From Flammeovirga sp. EKP202 (lineage in GTDB: Bacteria; Bacteroidota; Bacteroidia; Cytophagales; Flammeovirgaceae), in contig NZ_JACVVP010000010.1 in NCBI RefSeq assembly GCF_014534745.1, forward strand, positions 1-64,000: a DNA stretch of 64,000 nt, read 5' to 3'. Below are positions 9,287 through 19,800 of this stretch, one piece after another; position 1 is the stretch's first letter, and every line of letters begins with the position of its first letter. The notes beneath the pieces are model-generated. The model did no database searches, was not told where the DNA came from, and worked only from the letters and a program-made list of their open reading frames with translations. A program made the translations under genes and the position numbers.

Positions 9287-11047
9287 ATGTACAGATTGCT
9301 TATTTTACTAGGTATGTCAATTTATTTAATTGGCTGTAGTACCTCTACTTCAAGTCCGTCTAAAGATTCTGAATTATCAGGAGAAAATAAAAAAACGAAT
9401 ATATTGGTTCTCATTGGAGATGATATAGCTTTTGGAGACCTAGGTGTTTATGGATCAGAAATCAAAACTCCCAATTTCAATCGGTTAGCAAAAGCAGGAG
9501 TACGTTTCTCAAATTTTCACTCCTCACCAGTCTGTTCGGTGACACGTTCAATGTTAATGACAGGTTGTAATAATATTGAAGTAGGTTTGGGGTCTTTTGA
9601 TTATTCTTTCTACCCAGATTCAAAAGGAAAACCAGGCTATGAAGGTTATTTGACAGAAAATGCTGTAACGATTTCTCAACTTTTTAACGACGAAGGGTAT
9701 GATGTCATAAAAGTAGGAAAGTGGCATTTAGGAGGAGAAGAAGCTGGAGGCTACGGTCCTTCACATTGGGGCTTTAATAAAGAATTTGGAATTTTATCAG
9801 GTGGATCAAATCACTGGAATAACCTCAGAATGACACCCATCTTTTCTGATCCTGATTTTATGAATAAAAAATTTGAAGAGCATTGGACTTTGAATGGTGA
9901 AAAATATGATAGACCAGATGGTGTTTATTCAGGTGAATTATATACCAATCAACTTTTGAAATTTATAAAAGAATCCGATGCAGAAGGAAAACCTTGGTTT
10001 ACTTGGATGGCATTTACAACCGCACATTTTCCAATTCAGGCACCACCAGAGTTAATTGATAAGCATTACAAATTTTATTTAGAGAAAGGGTACGAAGGAT
10101 TGAAAAAGTACCGTTATAAAAGTTTGAAAAAACAAGGGCTAATTTCTCATTCTGCTACAGAGGCTCCAGAAAATGACCTTGTTAAGAAATGGAATGATTT
10201 GAGTGAGGAGGAGAAGAAATATCAAGCAAGAGTTTTTGCTACTTATGCAGCTGAAATTGAAGATCAAGATAATCGAATTGGTCAAATCTTAGACTATTTG
10301 AAAGAATCTGGACAGTTAGAAAATACGATGATTGTTTATTTATCTGATAATGGTCCAGAAGGAATGGAAGCAGAAAATCCAAACACCGGTAATGAAGTTT
10401 TTGGTCAATGGATTGCCCAAAATTATGACACTAGTTTTGAAGCCATAGGAACAGCCAATTCTTGTAATTATATCGGTACCGCTTGGGCCAATGCTGCTAC
10501 AGGTGGTTTATCATGGTGGAAATGGTTCATTGGTGAGGGAGGTATAAGAGTACCTATGATGATCGTTCCTCCAGGAGCAATGACCGAAAAATATGAAAGA
10601 GCAGGAGAAATCAGTAATGTGGTTTTTTCAGTAAAAGACTTACCCATGACGATCCTAGATTATGCCGGAATTAAACATCCTGGTAGTACATACAAAGGAA
10701 AAACGGTTACTGCACCTAGTGGAATTTCTGCAAGATCTTTTTTAGAAGGAAAGTCGGATATTGTGAGGTCTGAGGATGACTGGTATGCTTTTGAGCTTTT
10801 CGGAAATGCTTATTTGATGAAAGGGAATTATAAATTGATGAAGGTCAGAAAAGGAATGTTTGGAGATGGAGAGTGGCACCTTTACGATGTGGTGAAAGAT
10901 CCTTCTGAAAGAGTATTTTTAGAAAAACAAATGCCAGAAAGATTTAAAGAAATGATGAGCCTCTACAAAGCCTATGAACTCAAACATAATTTAGTTCAGG
11001 TTGATGAGGGTTGGAATGCTTTCCAAGCTGCTAGTGAAGCAAATTAA
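9287..11047 (+). CDS. Arylsulfatase-type sulfatase lipoprotein
   Basis: A 586-residue sulfatase of the formylglycine-dependent S1 family, with a lipobox at IGC (Cys17), so probably anchored to an outer or inner membrane. Visible features are the metal-binding IGDDIAFGDLG, the signature C83-S-V-T-R87 followed by SMLMTG, KVGKWHLGG, the TAHFP histidine, and YLSDNGPEG. The third position of the signature is Val, where Pro or Ala is usual, so maturation of Cys83 to formylglycine may be atypical. The neighbouring GH86 and GH16 genes suggest a role in desulfating red-algal galactans such as porphyran, but it is separated from them by a gene on the opposite strand. No sulfatase-maturing enzyme is present in the window. 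Confidence 0.9.
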   Translation: MYRLLILLGMSIYLIGCSTSTSSPSKDSELSGENKKTNILVLIGDDIAFGDLGVYGSEIKTPNFNRLAKAGVRFSNFHSSPVCSVTRSMLMTGCNNIEVGLGSFDYSFYPDSKGKPGYEGYLTENAVTISQLFNDEGYDVIKVGKWHLGGEEAGGYGPSHWGFNKEFGILSGGSNHWNNLRMTPIFSDPDFMNKKFEEHWTLNGEKYDRPDGVYSGELYTNQLLKFIKESDAEGKPWFTWMAFTTAHFPIQAPPELIDKHYKFYLEKGYEGLKKYRYKSLKKQGLISHSATEAPENDLVKKWNDLSEEEKKYQARVFATYAAEIEDQDNRIGQILDYLKESGQLENTMIVYLSDNGPEGMEAENPNTGNEVFGQWIAQNYDTSFEAIGTANSCNYIGTAWANAATGGLSWWKWFIGEGGIRVPMMIVPPGAMTEKYERAGEISNVVFSVKDLPMTILDYAGIKHPGSTYKGKTVTAPSGISARSFLEGKSDIVRSEDDWYAFELFGNAYLMKGNYKLMKVRKGMFGDGEWHLYDVVKDPSERVFLEKQMPERFKEMMSLYKAYELKHNLVQVDEGWNAFQAASEAN

Positions 11048-11055
11048 GTCTCTAA

Positions 11056-11096
11056 TAATAGCGGTAATTCTAAAGTACAGAATTGCCGCTATTTTT
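11056..11096 (+). terminator. Terminator between convergent genes
   Basis: The arms aatagcggtaattct (11056-11070) and agaattgccgctatt (11078-11092) pair with one G-T wobble and are followed by a T-run. The hairpin lies between the sulfatase gene and the convergent WG-repeat gene and may serve both. Confidence 0.88.
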
Positions 11097-11101
11097 ATGA
11101 A

Positions 11102-12439
11102 TTATAAATGAGAACTAAAATCTACATATTCAAATCCTGTCTTGTCAATGTAAAAATGCTTTGTAGTCATTCTTTTTCCATTTTCAGATTTTAAAACTTT
11201 TGCAAAACCATCACTAAAAGTAGAGATGAAGTCATACCTTGGTTGAACAAGCACTTTTAAATTATGATCTAAAACGCCGTAAAAAGGACTATTTAATTTG
11301 GAGAAAACAAGTAGACCTTCTTTGCCTTCTTTTAAACTATCAATTTTAATTGTACTTGATAATTTAGCATATGTTTTATTATCGTGAAACTGATAAAGAC
11401 CGTTACTATTTTTAAAGGCAAGCGGTGTATTTTCACTAACAAATCCATCCACATAATCATCAAATGGAATTTTTATATCACCATTGTATTCCGAAAAACA
11501 AACTTTCTCATCCCAACTTTTTAGGATAAAGCCCTTTTCATTTTGCCCTAAAAAATGCTGAATAGGTACAGTTGCGAGCGTTAGTTTTCCCGATTTATTA
11601 ATGATACCATTAGGAGAATCCATCACATAAACATGTTCATAATTACTAGCAATATAGTTGTCACCATATAAATGTGTTCTACGGGCATGAGAGAAGCCAT
11701 ATTTAAAATCATGTGCTTCAATAAATTGAGCTGGAATACTCATAATGCCTGAATGATTAATGTAACCCCCTTTTCCATGTACTACATTTTTGACAACAAG
11801 TGCCAAACCTTCTGAATAATCACCAACTTTTCCATATTGAATTGTCACAACTACTTGGCCGAGCGTATTGATGAAGCCATACCACATGTCTCCATTTTCA
11901 CCCCAATGTTTTTTTTGATTGTTTTCACCTAAGCCTCTTTTAGTGAATTTCACATCCTTTGAGAGTACACCAATATTTAGGGTTTTGTAGTTTTCGACCC
12001 TAAAATTGTATGTGGTGGGATCTTTTAATAAACCAACAGCTGCTTTGCCTTCCGAAAAAGTACCAATATAATCGTATTTAAAAGGTACTACCACTTGCCC
12101 TTTTTGATTAATTACACCAAACTTTTTATTCTTAACAACGGCTAACAACCCTTCAGAAAAATGTGGTGGTTCTTCGTATATGGTAGTATAAGCACCAATT
12201 TTTACGACTTCATTTCCATCTTTATCAATAAAACCAAACTCGCCCCCTTTCTCAACATAGGCTAGATTGCCATCAAATAGCTCAGCATGATCAAACTGAA
12301 TGGGGATGACAAGCTTTTTAGTAGTGGAGGACATATACCCATATTTTCCTGATTTAAGATAAGGAACTAGGGATTCTTGTGCGAAAAGTAAATTGGCAAA
12401 CAGTAATACAATAGAAAAAGTACAAAAAGTTTTCATCAC
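11102..12439 (-). CDS. Exported WG-repeat protein
   Basis: A 445-residue protein with a signal peptide (TFCTFSIVLLFANLLFAQ). The mature part is a series of WG beta-repeats, each with the pattern (K/E)-x-G-(Y/F)-(I/M)-(D/N)-x-x-G-x-x-(V)-(I/V)-P-x-x-(F/Y)-D. Clear copies are KYGYMSSTTKKLVIPIQFD, EFGFIDKDGNEVVKIGAY, KFGVINQKGQVVVPFKYD, and YGFINTLGQVVVTIQYG, with a last copy near the C-terminus (YGVLDHNLKVLVQPRYD). WG repeats form propeller-like beta structures in exported proteins of many bacteria, and the function is generally unknown. Either of two adjacent ATGs (12439 or 12436) may be the start. It faces the sulfatase gene and may be unrelated to sugar use. Confidence 0.88.
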   Translation of the reverse strand: MMKTFCTFSIVLLFANLLFAQESLVPYLKSGKYGYMSSTTKKLVIPIQFDHAELFDGNLAYVEKGGEFGFIDKDGNEVVKIGAYTTIYEEPPHFSEGLLAVVKNKKFGVINQKGQVVVPFKYDYIGTFSEGKAAVGLLKDPTTYNFRVENYKTLNIGVLSKDVKFTKRGLGENNQKKHWGENGDMWYGFINTLGQVVVTIQYGKVGDYSEGLALVVKNVVHGKGGYINHSGIMSIPAQFIEAHDFKYGFSHARRTHLYGDNYIASNYEHVYVMDSPNGIINKSGKLTLATVPIQHFLGQNEKGFILKSWDEKVCFSEYNGDIKIPFDDYVDGFVSENTPLAFKNSNGLYQFHDNKTYAKLSSTIKIDSLKEGKEGLLVFSKLNSPFYGVLDHNLKVLVQPRYDFISTFSDGFAKVLKSENGKRMTTKHFYIDKTGFEYVDFSSHL

Positions 12440-12772
12440 TTCATTTGTAGGCTAAAAAATAAAAAATGTCATCAAATGTAATAAAATTATATGTATTTCA
12501 TAATGCTATCATTGTAAATAATACCTTTAAAATAAGTGTCTTAAGCTGTTTTTTCACCATAACAGTGTTATTTCTTATGATCTCAAGTAAAGCTAGTTTG
12601 TAATAGTCATGTAATGATTGAAGTGTGTACTTTATTATACATTTTTGAGTTGTCACCTTTTGTAATTTGGATTTTTTTTAATTCTAAACGAAAAGTGTGA
12701 AGTTTGTTTCAAGAAAAATTCACAAGAAACAGAAAGAATTTTGTAGAATCATCATTTAATTAAATAGCCTCT

Positions 12773-12806
12773 AAAAGAACATTTTTATAAAGTGTTCTTT
12801 TTTTTA
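12773..12806 (+). terminator. Orphan terminator-like hairpin
   Basis: aaaagaaca (from 12773) pairs with tgttcttt (12793-12800), and the pairing continues through a wobble into ttt/aaa. A run of eight or more T follows. No + strand gene ends upstream within 1.7 kb apart from the sulfatase, which has its own terminator. The hairpin may therefore end an unannotated small RNA in about 12500-12800. Confidence 0.6.
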
Positions 12807-13143
12807 TTTATCCTACTTATAAAAATAATTATTGGTAGAAAGGTAACAGACTTTTGACTTACTAGTGGCTGATGAAATTCTTAAAGAGAGAAGATAATTA
12901 GTTTTTGATAGCAAATTGTTGTCGTTGATAATTAGATACTAAAATCAGTAGTCGTTAATATTTAAATTAAAAAAGGAATTGAGTACTATTAGACTAACAA
13001 AATTCTAAGGAAAGGTAGATAAAAGCTTTTTATTTTGGGGGATATTTTTTTTAAGAAATGAGTTTTTATGTTCAGTTTTTGAATAGTCTCGAACCAAAGT
13101 TTTAAGTAATAAAATAAGATCTTAAAGTTGATAAACAATATTT

Positions 13144-13252
13144 TATACAGTTATCGTCTAGTTATTTTATTTGAAAGTATAGTGAAATTTAACGATTCGA
13201 GAAGGTTATGCAGTATAAGTAAATTTGGGGGTATACAGTTTTTGTCTAGTCA
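13144..13252 (+). repeat. Direct repeat pair, possible operator
   Basis: The 21-bp sequence tatacagttatcgtctagtta (13144-13164) recurs as tatacagtttttgtctagtca (13232-13252), with three mismatches and an 88-bp spacing. A weaker third match (atacagtcttcatgtct) lies near 13520. A T/G-run element (tttggggg) precedes or overlaps this area at 13034 and 13224. The spacing is close to eight helical turns, which fits regulator binding on one face of the DNA. Confidence 0.5.
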
Positions 13253-13494
13253 GAAAAATTGATTTAAATTTTTGAACCATTCATATTTGATAACGTAGAT
13301 ATTACACTTGTGGTGGGCGTTTAACAGAACTGGTGAACGTGAAACCAAACATCATAAGTGTTTATTTACAAACTTTCCTTCAAAAAAATGAGCCTACCAT
13401 GAAGACGGGAATCTTAACTGTGGTAGACTCTAAAATTGAAATTTTGTTCAACTTCTAACTGCAATATGAATGAATTATTATTAAATCTCTAATC

Positions 13495-13517
13495 TAGACT
13501 AGATTTTTTCTAGTCTA
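13495..13517. promoter_or_regulatory. Perfect hairpin in the GH86 leader
   Basis: tagactaga and tctagtcta form a perfect 9-bp stem with a TTTTT loop. It has no following T-run, so it is not an ordinary terminator. It could be an RNA stem in a 5' leader or a dyad for a DNA-binding protein. Confidence 0.5.
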
Positions 13518-13737
13518 ATACAGTCTTCATGTCTTTACAGCTATGAGTCATGGAGAAAGCAAGCTTATTACGTGTCAATTAGCAGTTTATAATAGAAAAT
13601 AAGAATTATTAGTTGTACTTTTTTTATAAAACTCTTCATTCGAATCCCGAGGTGTAGCTTGTGGGTTATGCTCTTCTATTCCGTTTTGATAAGATTATAA
13701 ATAGTCAACTTATCTCTTCTAATTTTCAGAGATTCAA

Positions 13738-13812
13738 ATGCTACTCACTTCAGGTTTACTTATTTTAAGTACTGTAGTATCGGCTATTGACACTTTAAAT
13801 CAATTGAAATGA
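13738..13812 (+). CDS. Possible 24-residue leader ORF before GH86 gene
   Basis: An ATG-started frame encodes 24 residues (MLLTSGLLILSTVVSA followed by IDTLNQLK) and stops six bases before the GH86 ATG. The sequence reads like a signal peptide, hydrophobic with a small-residue end. It could be a leader peptide coupling translation to the large gene, or the remains of the leader of a displaced gene. There is no clear ribosome-binding site and the ORF is short enough to occur by chance. Confidence 0.3.
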   Translation: MLLTSGLLILSTVVSAIDTLNQLK

Positions 13813-13818
13813 AAGATA

Positions 13819-16800
13819 ATGATGAACTATCAATTACGAATTAAAAAAAGTGTCATTCTTTTTTTAATACTACTCTCATGTGCCTATTTCACTAAAGCAC
13901 AAGACGTCAATGTAGATGTCAATTTAAATATCAAACACTCAGTCAACGGCGTTTCTAAATTTGAAAGAGAAAAGTACATGACGCTTCATGGTACCTCTTT
14001 CGAAACAGACTGGGACGGAGAAGAAGACAAACTAGACTACCTCTTAAATAAACTTGATACTTATTTTGGTAGAGATACAGGATCGGCAACTTGGAAATTC
14101 AGTGCTACTGAAGAGGATCCTAATCGCCCAAATCGTCCAAGTTTAGAGCATATGAATGAGCTAGGAACTTGGCTAAAAGGGGAGTATGAGAAAGATTATC
14201 TTACTCATCAGTACGAAAAGAAAAGTCGTGAACTAATTGGCGGTACCAACCCTCACCCTACATATCCTACGTTGTCATGGAATGGCGATGGAGTGACTTG
14301 GACAGGGTGGCAACCTATGGATGTTGATGTCTCAGCAGAGTGGGTAGTCAATTACTTGGACATGTTCTTCAGAAAATCAGAGGGCGGACAAGGTGAACCG
14401 TTACCTGGTTATTGGGAAGTAATTAATGAGCCTGATATGCCTATGATGACGGGACATATGACGTGTACTTCTCAAGAAAAAATTTGGGAATATCATAACC
14501 TCGTTGCTCAAGGCGTAAAGGAACGTTTTGGTGCGGATAATCCATACCGCCCTAAAATTGGTGGTATGACTTGGGGTCTGCATGACTTCCACTTGCCGGA
14601 TGGTATTTCTCGTTATGATGAGAACTATTTGGATCAATGGTTGGACGGTGACGGTTATATCACTTACCACAATATGATGGATTCTGAAGCAAACAATTAC
14701 AGATCAAATCCATGGTACCAATGGGATATTATGTGGCAGGGTTTTATGGATACATGTGGTCCTAATATGGATTTCTATTCGATTCATATTTACGATTGGC
14801 CAGGTTGGAATTTGAATGCTAACGACGCTCCTTCAGCTACTCGTTCGGGTGGTCATACGGAGGCAATGTTAGACATCATCGAATGGTACGATCTATATAA
14901 AACGGGAACACGTAAAGAGTTGATTGTCTCTGAGTTTGGAGCTGTAAATGGTCAATATAATGATAACAACAGACCGGGTGTTTATGATCAGCAAAGAATG
15001 GATTGGGAGAACTTAAAGCCTTTCAATGCCATGTTTATGCAATTCTTAGAACGCCCGGATTACATTACAAAGTCAATGCCTTTCACACCTATCAAAGCGA
15101 TTTGGGGTGATATTCCTGATCAAGATCTTCGTTACCCTTATGCAATGATGCGTGATGAAGATGGTGATGGAGAATGGGAATGGTCAGAATATATCAAATT
15201 CTTCCAATTATGGAGCAATGTGAAAGGTACTCGTATTGATACAAAGTCTACGAATAGAGATTTGCAAGTTGATGCTTATGTAGATGGTAATAAAATATAC
15301 TTGATCCTTAACAACTTGGAAAACACCCCAAAAGACGTCAATTTATCTTTCTATGATGATTATGAAAACCCTGTTCAAAGTGTGCTAGTAAAAAATCTTT
15401 ACTTGGATATGAACAAAGGACAATTTGGAAAACCTGCTTTAGATGAATTTACGGTTGAATCTGCTCCTGGAGCGGTGACTTTGGATAGTGATGCTACAAT
15501 GGTATTAGAATACACTTTTGCGAACTCTGTTACTTTAGATCAGACTTCTGATGAAACGAAGTTTATGGGTGAAAAAATTGGTTCTGGTTATCATGAATTT
15601 GGTAGTGAATTAATCCATACTACAAGCCAAAGCCTTTCGACTTCAGTCAATGGGGTAGTAGTACCAAATGGAGAGTATGAAGCAACTTTAAGAATATCAG
15701 GAGCTTTCTTCAAAGCTCATTTGGGATCTGTCGTTGTAAAAATAAATGGTGTTGAGCTAGAGCATAATAGCAATTGGAGAGGGTCATTAGGTGACCTTCG
15801 TAATCAATGGTTAGGAACTTTGGAGGTGGATATTCCTGCAGGTTTATTACAGGCTTCGAATACGATTGAATGTCAGACAAATGCACCTACTGATTGGGCA
15901 ACGACTCAAATTCAGGTTTGGGATTTCTCTAAGGCACCTGGTCGTAGTGGCTCAAATGCTGTTGCTTTAAATGCAGTTTCTATCGAAGGAGATACCGAAG
16001 TAATGCAAGGACAAAAAGAGGCCTTGAAAGCGGTTCTTTCGCCAGCCAATGCAACGAATAAAGCATTAGTTTGGACTTCAAGTAATACTAGTGTAGCGAC
16101 TGTAGACGAATATGGTGTAGTTACAGGAGTTGCATCTTCAGGATCAGCTACGATTACAGCGACAAATACTGACAGAACGATCTCATCTACATTTGTTATT
16201 TCAGCAATTCCTTACGCGGATACTCCTGTGGCAAATCTTTCTATCGAAGAAGGAAATAATGTAGAGGTAGATTTCTATGTAACGACTCCTCTAACCTTAA
16301 ATATATTACCACTTGATGCGACAAACCAAGAGGCTGTTTGGTCTTCTTCAAATGACTTGGCAGTTCAGGTGGATCCTCAGTCAGGTAGTGTAACAGGTGT
16401 TGCGATTGGAGAATCTGCAGTGATTACAGCAACAATTAATGACAATGGAAATGTGATCACAGCTTCTACTATCGTAAATGTAGGAATTGTAGGCGATGAA
16501 AAAGTATACTGTGATGCAATGATCAGTGAAGTGACGGGTAATACAGAGTATACTTTTGATGTTTTTGTGAACTTATTAGGGACAAGAACGATCAAGGTAG
16601 AGTTAATGAAAGGAAATACTGTTTTAGGAACAGGAACAACAACAACTGAAGTAAAAGGCAAAGATGTTGTAGCCGTTGATTTATCATTAAATGCAGTGCC
16701 TCCTGTTGGAAACTATGCATTAAGAGTTTCAGCTTTAGAGGGGAATCAAATCATCGATCAATGCTCTTCTGATTTATCAATTCTGGACAGAATCAGACCA

Positions 16801-19800
16801 GAAAGTATCACTTTGGTGGATTGGTTAAGAGAGGTGGAAGTAGGACAGACATTGCCGGTAACGGCGGAAGTTTTACCAGCGAATGCTTTTGATAAAACAG
16901 TACTTTGGACCTCTTCAAATCCCGGCGTTGCAACTGTTGATAACAACGGAACAGTGACAGGTCTGAGCTTAGGAAATACCGTGATCAGAGGTACTTTACA
17001 AGATGGTGGTTTATATGCCGAAGCGAATGTGACAGTGAAATCACAAGTAGTGGTGCAGCCAACTCAAATCATCATTCCAACAGATATTACGGTTTTCCCT
17101 GGTGGAAATATGCAAGTAACACCAGTGTATGTTCCAGAGTGGACCACGGAGAAAAGCATCACTTGGTCGACGAACAATCCTGCATTGGCAACTGTGGATG
17201 CCAATGGTTTAATTTCGGCATCTACCACTGAAGGTACATTGACATTAACAGCGACTTCTGCTTCAAATCAGTCAGTGGTAGCCACAAGTAATCTAACTGT
17301 GGGAACTACTTTAGTTATTCAAGCAGAATCATTCAGTAATATGGGTGGTGCAGTAGGTGATATTGCTATTTATGATATTCCGACAGGAGGACAAGGTATC
17401 AATAATGTACAAGCAGGTGACTTTGTAGAATATGAAGTTTTCGTTCCTCAAGCAGGAGAATATTCTATTGCTTTCTTTGCAGGTACAGCGGTGGAAGATG
17501 GTGTGATTGAAATGTTTGTCAACAGTGAAAGTCAAGGTTCTGCAAAAGTACCAATGAATGATTGGGATGCGTACGCAACTGTAGCTTTAGGTCAAAGAGT
17601 AAACTTACCGCAAGGAAATGTAACAATCGGCCTAGTAGGTGCAGGAACATCAGATTGGCAATGGAACTTGGATTACTTCCAGATGAATTTTGAAGGTGAA
17701 ATTACTTGTAATGAAACTTTAGAAAGCATCAATATTACGGCCTCTGCTACTACAATCAAGGAAACAGAGACAGCTACTTTAACCGCTTCACTTTTGCCTA
17801 CAGATGTTTGTCCAAAAGTAATTTCTTGGTCAAGTAATAACACGAATATCGCGACAGTAAATAACAACGGAGTCGTGACGGGAACGGGTGTTGGTACAGC
17901 CACAATTTCTGCCACTGCAGATGGTATTACATCTACCATTGATATTGTAGTGGAAAGCAATTATGTGGCAGTAACAGGTGTGACATTGGATCCGTCGGAA
18001 GTAAGCTTGTTTGTAAATAACTCAGCTCAATTGACAGCTACAGTTTACCCTACAAATGCATCTAATAAAAATGTGACTTGGACCTCTTCAAATCCATCAG
18101 TGGCAACAGTAAGCAATGGTCAAGTGACAGCAGTGACAGAAGGTTCAGCAGTAATTACGGTGACAACTGTAGGCGAAACATTTACCGCAACTACCAATGT
18201 AACAGTACAAGAAGTTGGTGTTGAGGTTCCAGTAACAGGTGTTACTGTAGATAAGGAAAATGTTACTTTGGACGTCAATCAATCAACGACAATCAATGCG
18301 ATTATTGCTCCTTTGGATGCTACCAATACAAATCTGACTTGGTCGTCAACTAACACAGCAATTGCATCTGTAAATAATGGTATTGTGACAGGTTTAGCTG
18401 AAGGAACAACAACAGTTACTGTAACAACAGTTGATGGTGGTTTCGCAGCAAAAACAGTTGTAACAGTCAACGGGATTGATGTTGGAAGCGATATTGTGAT
18501 TGAAGCAGAAGACTTTGTAGCAACAGGAGGTACTTTCAATGATGCATTCGTTCCTCTAGGTGTCAATAAGGTAGATAACTTAGGAATCAACTATGTGAAC
18601 GGTGAAGACTGGGCAGAATACACGGTAAGTGGTAATGGTACGTATGAAATAACCTATCACATTTCGACACCAATGTCAGGTGCTGCAATTGAAGCGGTAT
18701 TAGATGGAACTTCAGTAGGTGTTGATAACGTGCCAAGTAATGGTCAATGGGATGATTACCAACCTTTAAAATCAGCACATCAAATCGTGTTGAATGGAAG
18801 TCATACTTTACGTCTTGTGGGTGCAGGTACCAATGTTTGGCAATGGAATTTGGATAAAGTGGTGTTGACTCCGGTCGCTTCACAGGTTATTCCGGTTACA
18901 GGTATTAATGTTACTCCTTCAAATGCTTCATTATTAATAGGAGAAACAACTCAATTATCGGCTTCTGTACTTCCTGCTAATGCAACGGACGCATCTTATA
19001 CTTGGAGCTCAAGCAATTCAGCAGTAGCGACAATTAATAATGGATTAGTCACTGCAATTTCAGAGGGATCAGCAACAATCACAGCTACAACAAATGATGG
19101 TGGGTTCACAGCGACTACAACAATTTCTGTAACAGATGTAGTAACTCCTCCAAGCGGATTAGTGATTGAGGCAGAAGACTTCACAAGCACAGGAGGTACT
19201 TATAATGATGGTCATGTTCCATTAGGTGTAAATCGTGTATCAGGTTTAGGAATCAACTGGGTGAACTCAGGCGATTGGGCTGAATATACAATGAACATAG
19301 AAGGAGCAGGCGAATATGAAATGGAATATGCCATCTCTACACCAACGAGTGGAGATGTTGCCATCCAAATAGAGATTGATGGTAATGTGGTCTCTACAGA
19401 TGCAGTTCCAAACAATGGTCAATGGGATGATTACCAACCACTTTCTGCAACAGGGACAGTTACTCTTGCTGAAGGAATCCATACGGTAAGAATCATAGCA
19501 TCAGGAAGCGCAGTTTGGCAATGGAACCTAGATAAAGTGACGTTTACTCCTGTTTCTTCATCAGCAAGAAAAGTGGAATCTAAGGTGGATTTAGCAGAGG
19601 AATTATCACTCTATCCAAACCCATCTACCAATGTTGTCAACATCAAAGGTTTACCAAACGGTGCTTATCAAGTAGCTCTATACAATATCAATGGTGTATT
19701 GGTAGACTATAAAGCAATCGACTTCAAATACATTCACCAATTGAATGTTGAAGACCTCTCTTCAGGCATCTACCTTATGAGAATTGTAGGGGAAGGTGTA

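Larger units (their letters stand above)
12440..13818. other. 1.38-kb non-coding region upstream of the GH86 gene
   Basis: No convincing gene longer than 24 codons lies here. The region holds the promoter area of the WG-repeat gene at its left end, a terminator-like hairpin with no gene before it (12773-12806), a pair of 21-bp direct repeats (13144 and 13232), two G-run motifs (13033 and 13224), a strong hairpin (13495-13517) and a 24-codon ORF touching the GH86 start. The G-runs and repeats are unusual in such A+T-rich DNA. The most likely role is a long regulatory leader for the galactan locus. It may also contain a small RNA. Confidence 0.6.
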
